DNA from: Puniceicoccaceae bacterium
GTDB lineage: Bacteria > Verrucomicrobiota > Verrucomicrobiia > Opitutales > Coraliomargaritaceae
Reading direction: 5' to 3'
Assembly (NCBI GenBank): GCA_902587165.1
Contig: CACIKF010000012.1
Span: forward strand, 1-35,288
Length of the DNA stretch: 35,288 nt
Shown here: piece after piece, positions 8,763 through 14,892 of the stretch
How the letters are laid out: each line of letters begins with the position of its first letter
Numbering within the stretch: position 1 is the stretch's first letter
The notes under the pieces: model-generated
Database searches by the model: none
What the model saw: the letters and a program-made list of their open reading frames with translations, nothing else
What the model was told of the DNA's origin: nothing
Program-made: the position numbers and the translations under genes

Positions 8763-10151
8763 ATGTTTAGAAACTTTATTATGAAATACATTTACCCAAT
8801 CTCCTTAATTTTACTGTCATCTTACCAATTATGTTTTTCTAACACTATAAGCGTTGGCAATGCTACATATACCATACCTGAAGATTGGACCACTGATTAT
8901 GCTTATACATTCAGAGCAGGAGTGAGTGATTCTTCAAACTCTAGGTATTTTGAAATAGGAACAGGATACGCATTCAGAGCTGATTATCTTCCTGATGAAG
9001 AATATAATTACGTTCAAGATACTTCAGGATTTGAGAATGGTTCGATTCAAAGCTCCGAAAGCGTATTTGCTATAATAAATAAATTAGACACTGATATCTA
9101 TCGTGCAATGCATCTAAATAACGAATGGAGAAGAGCCCACGACCCAATCTATCTAACAACATCATTAACGCCTGTTTCGTTTGTGTTATTAGCTGAGGGA
9201 GCCTACGAGAGAGTATATTCTTATACACTTATAACAGATAGTGGTATGTCCTCATTTGATAGACGCACAACTGAGACAGGTACTATCGGTATTATAATTG
9301 ATGCAGATTCAATCTCCTATTATAAAGAAGTGGAAAATAATCCTGATTATAATTCATTAACTTTGGAAGAAACTTCTACTTTATATAATATTTCTGATTC
9401 CTACACGACTAGCAATCCTCTGACTATAATCGATAAGCCCACCGATTCTGATGTTGATGGAATACCCGATGTGATTGAAACTTATCTTGGTAATGATCCT
9501 AATGATAATTCAGATGCCCAAGCATCTTTAGATGGGATACAAAGCAAGTATTCTCTAGATGAAATAGTAGACTTAAGAGCTGGCTCAACTATGATATCAG
9601 TAGAAAACGAAACTGCGACTCTGAGTATGGAAATTGAAAAAAGTTCAGATCTTTCAAATTGGACCTTTGATAGAACTACAACTGTTGACATCCCAATCGA
9701 GGATGGAGTCGAAACTCAGTTCTTCCGCTTCAAGATGGCGGATCCTGCTACTACTATTACAGTCACAGTAGGTGTAGATACAATTGCAGGACAAAATACT
9801 GGTGTATTCTATTTTAATGGAGCAGAGAAAGCAGTTCTAGAATTTGAGAAGGGTACTAAATATACCTTTATCCAAAATGACTCGTCTAATGCTACCTATG
9901 GTTCTGCAAATCATCCATTAATGTTCAGTACAGGAGCAGGTGGAGATCTTTTTGGAAACGGACATTATACGGCCGGAGTAGTTTATAAGCTAGATGGTGT
10001 TACTGTAAATATGGCAGGTTATGTAAGTGGATTTGTGGCTGCCAGTGATAGAAGAATAGAATGGACGGTATCTAGTGACGCTCCATCCACTCTTTACTAC
10101 TGGTGTCATATCCACACAGGTCAAGGAGCAGCAATGACTGTGATTGACTGA
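8763..10151 (+). CDS. Secreted protein with calcium-type repeat and C-terminal cupredoxin-like domain
   Basis: The protein has 462 residues. The first or seventh Met may start it; MKYIYPISLILLSSYQLCFS is a signal peptide either way. Residues 30-220 form a beta-rich domain I do not recognise. Residues ~228-250 (DSDVDGIPDVIETYLGNDP) are a thrombospondin-type-3-like Asp-rich, probably Ca-binding linker common in secreted Verrucomicrobia proteins. From about 335 to the end lies a plastocyanin-like domain. It has SANHPLMF supplying a His and a terminal YYWCHIHTGQGAAM in which Cys448, His451 and Met458 resemble a type-1 copper site. The Met spacing is longer than in plastocyanin. There is no PEP-CTERM tail. 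The gene is strongly AT-rich compared with the core and is island cargo. A redox or copper-binding role is inferred. Confidence 0.75.
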   Translation: MFRNFIMKYIYPISLILLSSYQLCFSNTISVGNATYTIPEDWTTDYAYTFRAGVSDSSNSRYFEIGTGYAFRADYLPDEEYNYVQDTSGFENGSIQSSESVFAIINKLDTDIYRAMHLNNEWRRAHDPIYLTTSLTPVSFVLLAEGAYERVYSYTLITDSGMSSFDRRTTETGTIGIIIDADSISYYKEVENNPDYNSLTLEETSTLYNISDSYTTSNPLTIIDKPTDSDVDGIPDVIETYLGNDPNDNSDAQASLDGIQSKYSLDEIVDLRAGSTMISVENETATLSMEIEKSSDLSNWTFDRTTTVDIPIEDGVETQFFRFKMADPATTITVTVGVDTIAGQNTGVFYFNGAEKAVLEFEKGTKYTFIQNDSSNATYGSANHPLMFSTGAGGDLFGNGHYTAGVVYKLDGVTVNMAGYVSGFVAASDRRIEWTVSSDAPSTLYYWCHIHTGQGAAMTVID

Positions 10152-10177
10152 GGACTAAGCGAGGGATGCCTGAGTAA

Positions 10178-10240
10178 TTTTTTCTAAGGCACTTGATGTA
10201 TACACATCAGCAAGAGACCAGCCAAGCGAACCCCCGCCCC
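10178..10240. repeat. Dispersed ~63-bp repeat, copy 2
   Basis: This is in the same orientation as copy 1 at 7762-7826. The hairpin region is altered (CTTGATG, then TACACATCAGCAAG), but the following AGAGACCAGCCAAGCGAACC and C-rich tail are identical. It begins 27 bp after the stop of the cupredoxin-like gene and ends about 140 bp before the second ssrA-derived repeat. The two copies enclose the second PEP-CTERM gene and the cupredoxin gene. Confidence 0.8.
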
Positions 10241-10382
10241 CTACTCTAAATTCCTCCAAATTCCTACGAACTTCCTGACCTAATATGAGCTTTTGTGACC
10301 TCTCTTATTTTAAGGAAGTAAAGTAGAACATTTGTAATATATTGCAGTAGATATACTTACGGACTAAATTATTTTTCAGGGT

Positions 10383-10418
10383 GCGGGTTCGACTCCCGCC
10401 ACCTCCACCATTTTGCCC
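10383..10418 (+). repeat. 36-bp direct repeat, second copy of ssrA 3' end (putative att junction)
   Basis: The sequence is identical to 6754-6789: GCGGGTTCGACTCCCGCC, then the acceptor strand, CCA and TTTTGCCC. It is not preceded by the rest of a tmRNA, so it is a displaced 3' end and not a second gene. It separates the PEP-CTERM/cupredoxin segment from the sigma-54 segment and suggests two tandem insertions. Confidence 0.82.
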
Positions 10419-10466
10419 GATCATTATGAGCCTGGGGTTAATGCTAAATCACTACTAATTGAATAG

Positions 10467-10685
10467 CTATCTTTGCTTATTAATTTTTAATCTTTTAATA
10501 GATTTCGTTAAATCATCCCAATTAGCAAACAAGCTACCGACTGCAAATATTGCGAGTCCGTGATGGGATGCAAAAGCCTCAAATTCGTGTAGTCCTAATT
10601 CTACAGAAATTTCCAATAGGCAGGAAATAAGTAGAATTCCGTAAGTTACTATGCCGAGGATTGGGGATTTATTGAAATCAATCAT
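10467..10685 (-). CDS. Small hypothetical membrane protein
   Basis: The protein has 72 residues. A hydrophobic segment (ILGIVTYGILLISCLLEIS) is followed by a more polar turn, a second moderately hydrophobic stretch (GLAIFAVGSLFA) and a basic C terminus (KSIKRLKINKQR). This suggests a one- or two-pass inner-membrane protein. I recognise no family. It lies in the AT-rich segment after the second ssrA-derived repeat. No clear Shine-Dalgarno sequence precedes the ATG. It could be a genuine small gene or a chance frame; length and residue pattern favour a gene. Confidence 0.5.
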   Translation of the reverse strand: MIDFNKSPILGIVTYGILLISCLLEISVELGLHEFEAFASHHGLAIFAVGSLFANWDDLTKSIKRLKINKQR

Positions 10686-10914
10686 AATTATTTTTTACTG
10701 CGCATCTGAGTCCTAAATAAGGGGAATCTTGGGAGGCAATTAACGTGTTTGAAAAGATGATTTAGCAATTAGCATACCATCCCGCTAACTGACGTATTTT
10801 TAAGCAGGTAGCTGGTGTTTATAGGCACCCGCTCTGATCAGTAAGCGCCACAAGCATTTAGCAGCCCTTTTTGAGATGCTCCATCCCAACCCACAAGGCA
10901 TGACCTAGTAGATC

Positions 10915-12354
10915 CTACGAACCCCTTGGGTGACTGCTAGGATGTTTTCCATATAATTTGAGTTTTTCCCTCAATGTGAAACGTGAGACACCCAGTAAAC
11001 GTGCCGCTTTAGCTTGGTTTCCATCGGATCTCTCTATTGCCATGGTATAAACTTCCCGTTCAAACTTCTCTGTTAAAATGGGTAAAGCCGCTTCAATTTC
11101 ATTTGCTGCCACACGATTAAATTCAGATTCAATAATCTGTTTTAGCTGATCTTGTTTTTTAGCTAAAATTTTCGATTCTTTAATGATATTATCGAAATGT
11201 TCTACATCGAGGGTCGTATTTTTAGAGCTTAATAAAGCCTTACTAATTACATTCTGTAACTGCCGTATATTACCTGGCCACTCAAGCTGTGTCAGATAAT
11301 CAATCGCTTTCTTGGAAAAGTTTGGAGTCGCCAGACCGTACTCAGTGGCAAACTTCTGCAAAAAATAACTCACTAAATCAGGAATATCCTCTCGCCGATC
11401 CCTTAGAGGTGGAATGTTTATCGAGATAACATTGAGCCTATAAAATAGATCTTCACGAAATGTGCCCTCAGAAACCATTGATTCCAAATTTCTGTGCGTA
11501 GCTGCGATTATGCGAACATCTACTGGAATGTTCTTAGAACTTCCTACGCGCTGGATTGTTTTTTCCTGTAAAACACGTAGTAGTTTTACCTGTAGTGATT
11601 GATCCAAGTCGCCAATTTCATCAAGGAATATAGTGCCTCCGTGCGCTTGTTCAAATCTTCCAACTCGTAACTGGCTTGCTCCAGTAAAGGAACCTTTCTC
11701 ATGCCCAAAGAGTTCACTCTCTAGCAAGTTCTCTGGTATCGCCGCGCAATTTACGGCTACAAATCCTTCGTGTGCACGATGACCGTGCTGATAAATTGCT
11801 CGTGCAATGAGTTCTTTACCAGTTCCGGTCTCGCCTCTGACTAATACAGTCACTGTTTGTGAGGCAATTCTTCCTAGTTGCTTGTAAATATCACGCATAG
11901 CGCGACTTCGCCCAATTATTGTATCTTGATCACTAAATACCTCACCTATTTCAACTGGCTTAGAATTTAATCTCAGATCAATTAGCGCTTGGTTAATTGA
12001 ATCAAGAAGCTCCCGTGTCGTTACTGGTAACAAAAAGAAATCATAGGCCCCTGCCTTAATGATTTCTATCGCTAAGCTACTCTTCTTATTTTCGCTGAGA
12101 ACAATAATTGGAACTAAGCGCTGTATTTTTTTTATTTTCAAAAGCACAGCTAATGGCGCCAGATCATTAAGATCACTCATTACCACAATCTCTGTCCTAC
12201 AATTTTTTGAGGTCAAATGGCTATAGGCGTCATCTAGGTCATCAAAATATTCAAATCCAGAACCCTTATGCAGTAATTTTTGGATCTGTGTGCGCAGCTC
12301 TGAGCTTAAGCCTAGGTATAGTAGGTTCGTTACTGGTTTAGAATTATCATCCAT
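10915..12354 (-). CDS. Sigma-54-dependent transcriptional activator with degenerate receiver domain
   Basis: The protein (479 residues) has NtrC-type order. Residues 8-128 are a receiver-like domain, 145-380 an AAA+ sigma-54 interaction domain and ~430-470 a Fis-type helix-turn-helix. Walker A is GETGTGKE (174-181), the sigma-54 contact loop is GSFTGA (221-226, a variant of GAFTGA) and Walker B is GGTIFLDEIGD (239-249). The DNA-binding part reads GNQAKAARLLGVSRFTLREKL. The receiver lacks the acidic pair after strand 1 (NLLYLGLSSE) and the conserved Lys (FFLLPV instead of a KP motif). Only Asp61 lies near the phosphoacceptor place, so normal phosphorylation is doubtful. No histidine kinase is adjacent. 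It is divergent from the YRG-repeat gene, which has a sigma-54 promoter, so that gene is the probable target. GAFTGA-loop divergence is mild and activity is likely. Confidence 0.92.
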   Translation of the reverse strand: MDDNSKPVTNLLYLGLSSELRTQIQKLLHKGSGFEYFDDLDDAYSHLTSKNCRTEIVVMSDLNDLAPLAVLLKIKKIQRLVPIIVLSENKKSSLAIEIIKAGAYDFFLLPVTTRELLDSINQALIDLRLNSKPVEIGEVFSDQDTIIGRSRAMRDIYKQLGRIASQTVTVLVRGETGTGKELIARAIYQHGHRAHEGFVAVNCAAIPENLLESELFGHEKGSFTGASQLRVGRFEQAHGGTIFLDEIGDLDQSLQVKLLRVLQEKTIQRVGSSKNIPVDVRIIAATHRNLESMVSEGTFREDLFYRLNVISINIPPLRDRREDIPDLVSYFLQKFATEYGLATPNFSKKAIDYLTQLEWPGNIRQLQNVISKALLSSKNTTLDVEHFDNIIKESKILAKKQDQLKQIIESEFNRVAANEIEAALPILTEKFEREVYTMAIERSDGNQAKAARLLGVSRFTLREKLKLYGKHPSSHPRGS

Positions 12355-12389
12355 CTTTTTGTCTACTTCTTATCTATCAAGGCTTACTA

Positions 12390-12426
12390 ACATAAGCAAT
12401 AGCTTATGTGGTAAATTACTTACCAC
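12390..12426. promoter_or_regulatory. Two adjoining palindromes, candidate activator (UAS) sites
   Basis: ACATAAGC-AATA-GCTTATGT (12390-12409) is a perfect inverted repeat with 8-bp arms. It shares two bases with GTGGTAA-ATTAC-TTACCAC (12408-12426), which has perfect 7-bp arms. They lie 36-72 bp upstream of the activator's start codon and roughly 125-160 bp upstream of the transcription start expected from the -24/-12 promoter at 12523. That is where NtrC-type activators usually bind. The two arms differ in sequence, so they may be two sites for one protein with relaxed specificity or sites for two proteins. Confidence 0.65.
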
Positions 12427-12522
12427 TTTAAGAGAAATCATTGACCATATAGTGCAAGTGAATTTTTTATTTTTATTTTTAAATAACTGTATATCAGTAT
12501 TTTATAATTTACAAAAAAAAAT

Positions 12523-12538
12523 TGGCACGGTGAATGCA
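12523..12538 (+). promoter_or_regulatory. Sigma-54 (-24/-12) promoter of the YRG-repeat gene
   Basis: TGGCACGGTGAATGCA matches the consensus TGGCACG-N4-TTGCA with one mismatch and exact GG-N10-GC spacing. Transcription would start about 12 bases downstream, near 12549, leaving a leader of about 33 nt before the ATG at 12582. The divergent gene encodes a sigma-54 activator. Confidence 0.85.
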
Positions 12539-12581
12539 TATATAATTACCTCTATTAAAAATCTAACCTAAACATCAAAAA

Positions 12582-12824
12582 ATGAATAATAATATCATCA
12601 ACTACAGAGGCGCAACGACTACTGCTAACGACGTAAAAGCTGGGAATCTATCTCACGCAAATTCGCTGCAAAATAATAATCCAGAACTAAGCTACCGCGG
12701 ATCACATTCCGATCATGCGAGTGTAACTGCTGGAAATCAGAAACATAACGAAGATCTTCGAAATGTTGATCCAACAATTACCTACCGCGGAGCATCTGTA
12801 AAATATTCAGAAATCCACGGATAG
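12582..12824 (+). CDS. Small YRG-repeat protein, function unknown
   Basis: The protein has 80 residues, very Asn-rich and polar, with no signal peptide or membrane segment. YRG occurs at residues 8-10, 38-40 and 68-70, an exact 30-residue period. The repeats share YRG, then a V/I, AGN, a His, a Leu, an Asp/Asn-Pro and an aliphatic residue before the next YRG. There are thus two full repeats and a short third. The YRG-plus-aromatic pattern recalls the small DUF4278 proteins known mainly from cyanobacteria, but I cannot confirm kinship. The gene has a near-consensus sigma-54 promoter and a strong terminator, so it is a dedicated single-gene transcript. Its ATG lacks a recognisable Shine-Dalgarno sequence. 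A structural, binding or peptide-precursor role is possible; none is shown. Confidence 0.82.
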   Translation: MNNNIINYRGATTTANDVKAGNLSHANSLQNNNPELSYRGSHSDHASVTAGNQKHNEDLRNVDPTITYRGASVKYSEIHG

Positions 12825-12842
12825 TACTTATCTAAAATTGCT

Positions 12843-12878
12843 AAAAAGCCGCTAAGTGTATCACTTAGCGGCTTTTTT
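12843..12878 (+). terminator. Strong rho-independent terminator after the YRG-repeat gene
   Basis: GCCGCTAAGTG (12848-12858) and CACTTAGCGGC (12862-12872) form a perfect 11-bp stem around a TAT loop. Five A precede the stem and six T follow it. It could terminate in both directions. It begins 19 bp after the stop codon. Confidence 0.93.
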
Positions 12879-13060
12879 GTGTTCTAAATTATACCATTAG
12901 TTATAATTAAGAGTGGTTCAGTAGTAGAAAGTCATAACAACAGAGCTACTTTTTCGTGACAGACAAACGCCCAAACATTTTTACTCAGAGACATAAGCTT
13001 GAAGCTTCCTCTTAACATTTTGCTGAAGACAAAACTACAAATAAGCCTATTTATGGTAAG

Positions 13061-13082
13061 ACGAATTCGACTCCTGCCACCT
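13061..13082 (+). repeat. Decayed third copy of the ssrA 3' end
   Basis: The stretch ACGAATTCGACTCCTGCCAC plus CT matches the ssrA repeat (starting GCGGGTTCGACTCCCGCCAC) at 18 of 22 positions, including TTCGACTCC and GCCACCT in register. It occurs just before msrA, where AT-rich sequence gives way to core sequence. It is most simply the original 3' end of ssrA pushed outward by insertions and now decaying. Confidence 0.6.
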
Positions 13083-13120
13083 GTGTTATATAAGGCCCAA
13101 AAAATTAGCCACCTTCAATC

Positions 13121-13594
13121 ATGGAAGAAATCTATTTAGCAGGCGGCTGCCTTTGGGGGGTCCAAGAATTCTTACGTCACTTGCCGGGCGTTTGCCAGAC
13201 TGAGGCGGGTCGAGCTAACGGCACACAAACGGACACTGAAGGAGACTATGACGGCTATGTCGAATGTGTGAAAACACATTTTGATCCCAATCTAGTCACA
13301 GTTGAGGAGTTGATGGCTAAGCTTTTTGAGATCATTGATCCCTATAGCCTAAATCAACAGGGTAAAGATGTTGGCGAAAAATACCGAACAGGGGTCTACA
13401 GCCTGAACCCCAATCATCTCAAGCAAGCATCCAACTGGATCGTGCAGCGTCCCGATTCAGCAAAGATCGTGGTCGAGGTGCGCCCTCTCACCCACTACCT
13501 GCGGAGCGATCAAGTACATCAGGATCGGCTGACTCGATGCCCAGAAGACATCTGTCATTTACCCAAAGAGCTCCTGCATAAATACAAAAAATAG
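13121..13594 (+). CDS. msrA: Peptide methionine-S-sulfoxide reductase
   Basis: The enzyme reduces methionine S-sulfoxide in proteins and peptides. At 157 residues it is a short single-domain form. The catalytic Cys is residue 10 in AGGCLWGVQE (GCFWG in most members). The substrate-site segment FEIIDPYSLNQQGKDVGEKYRTGVY agrees well with the family's DPTSLNRQGxDxGxQYRS region. LRSDQVHQDRL replaces the usual xEDYHQxYL. The resolving cysteines common near the C terminus are represented by Cys residues in RCPEDICHLP. The gene begins 38 bp after the decayed third ssrA repeat and appears to be the first core gene beyond the island. Confidence 0.92.
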   Translation: MEEIYLAGGCLWGVQEFLRHLPGVCQTEAGRANGTQTDTEGDYDGYVECVKTHFDPNLVTVEELMAKLFEIIDPYSLNQQGKDVGEKYRTGVYSLNPNHLKQASNWIVQRPDSAKIVVEVRPLTHYLRSDQVHQDRLTRCPEDICHLPKELLHKYKK

Positions 13595-13740
13595 CCGGGG
13601 TTCCATTTCAAGATGCCCCCTTGCGGTCTAACTTGAGTCGCAGCAGCTATTTCTCCATGAACGACTCGCATTAAAGCTAGTTTCACAAAACAGTTTCTCG
13701 ACATCGCAGAGTGTAGGCCTAGTTTTTCGAATTCTTTACT

Positions 13741-14886
13741 ATGAATCCTGCTATAAAGCCAAATCGTCCTTTCTTTTCATCCGGTCCCTGCAGTAAGCGC
13801 CCAGGCTGGTCGCTCGACTCACTTAGCGGCTCGCTCGTCGGTCGCTCGCACCGTGCAAAACCTGCTAAGGCGCGTATCGAAGAGGTCATTGAAAAATCTT
13901 CCTCAATACTTGGGCTGCCCGAGGGCTACGTCTGCGGAATCGTCCCAGCCTCCGACACGGGCGCAGTCGAGATGGCCATGTGGTCGCTACTTGGCGAGCG
14001 AGGGGTTGAGATGTGTGCTTGGGAATCTTTCGGCTCTGGTTGGGTCACGGATGTGATTAAACAGCTCAAGCTAGAAAACGTAAGCAAACACGAAGCCGAC
14101 TACGGCCTGCTACCTGATTTCTCTAAGGTAAACTTTGATAACGATGTGGTTTTCACTTACAACGGCACGACCTCGGGTGTGAAACTGCCTAACCTCGACT
14201 TCATTCCAGCCGACCGCAAAGGCCTCACTATCTGCGACGCCACTTCAGCGGTCTTCGCAATGGATATCGATTTTAACAAGTGCGATGTGGTGACTTGGTC
14301 TTGGCAAAAAGTAATGGGCGGCGAAGGTGCCCATGGCATGATCGTGCTCAGCCCGCGCGCGATTGACCGCCTTGAAAGCTACACCCCAGCTTGGCCTCTA
14401 CCAAAGATCTTCCGCATGACTAAGGGGGGTAAACTAATTAAGGGCATTTTCAGCGGTGCCACCATCAACACTGTCTCCATGCTCTGTGTGGAAGATGCGG
14501 TCGACGGTCTACGCTGGGCGGAAAGTATCGGCGGCCTACCTTCACTGATCAAGCGCTCGGATGCCAACCTCAAGGCCATCGCTGATTGGGTGGCCAAGAA
14601 TGATTGGATCGATTTTCTCGCGGAAAATCCCGCTACGATCTCTAACACATCGATCTGCCTTAAAATCACAGCCGATTGGTATCAAGCACTCCCTGCCGAT
14701 GAGCAAGCCGCCAAAGCCAAAGCGCTGGTCAGCCTACTCGACCAAGAAGGCGTCGGCTACGATTTCGGCAGTTACCGCGATGCGCCCCCAGGACTACGTA
14801 TCTGGGGTGGCGCTACGGTCGACACTGCCGACATCGAGGCGTTGTTGCCATGGCTTGATTGGGCTTTTGCTGAGATTCAAAAGTAG
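13741..14886 (+). CDS. serC: Phosphoserine aminotransferase
   Basis: This 381-residue PLP enzyme of serine biosynthesis converts 3-phosphohydroxypyruvate and glutamate to phosphoserine. The N terminus contains [15 protein letters not shown] and [16 protein letters not shown], which define the SerC subtype found in alphaproteobacteria and archaea and not the E. coli type. The PLP-binding Lys is residue 190 in [29 protein letters not shown] and [13 protein letters not shown] line the cofactor site. The C-terminal [22 protein letters not shown] is also typical. It stands alone, convergent with smc, whose stop is only 6 bp away. No strong terminator hairpin was seen between them. Confidence 0.93.
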   Translation: MNPAIKPNRPFFSSGPCSKRPGWSLDSLSGSLVGRSHRAKPAKARIEEVIEKSSSILGLPEGYVCGIVPASDTGAVEMAMWSLLGERGVEMCAWESFGSGWVTDVIKQLKLENVSKHEADYGLLPDFSKVNFDNDVVFTYNGTTSGVKLPNLDFIPADRKGLTICDATSAVFAMDIDFNKCDVVTWSWQKVMGGEGAHGMIVLSPRAIDRLESYTPAWPLPKIFRMTKGGKLIKGIFSGATINTVSMLCVEDAVDGLRWAESIGGLPSLIKRSDANLKAIADWVAKNDWIDFLAENPATISNTSICLKITADWYQALPADEQAAKAKALVSLLDQEGVGYDFGSYRDAPPGLRIWGGATVDTADIEALLPWLDWAFAEIQK

Positions 14887-14892
14887 ATCGTT

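Larger units (their letters stand above)
10152..10466. other. Intergenic region holding repeat copy 2 and attachment copy 2
   Basis: No gene is seen in these 315 bases. They contain the second dispersed repeat (10178-10240), a short AT-rich spacer with the local repeats AAATTCCT at 10249 and 10258, and the second copy of the ssrA 3' end (10383-10418). No terminator with a T tract was found after the upstream gene. Confidence 0.7.

Noticed and set aside
7762-10240. Integron attC sites
   Set aside because: The repeats lack the GTTRRRY and RYYYAAC core boxes, and no integron integrase is present.
10383-10410. A second tmRNA or tRNA gene
   Set aside because: Only the last 28 bases of the tmRNA are present; there is no matching 5' acceptor strand upstream.
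12290-12571. 93-residue plus-strand frame overlapping the activator start and sigma-54 promoter
   Set aside because: It runs antisense into the activator and across the palindromes and promoter, with low-complexity residues and no family resemblance.
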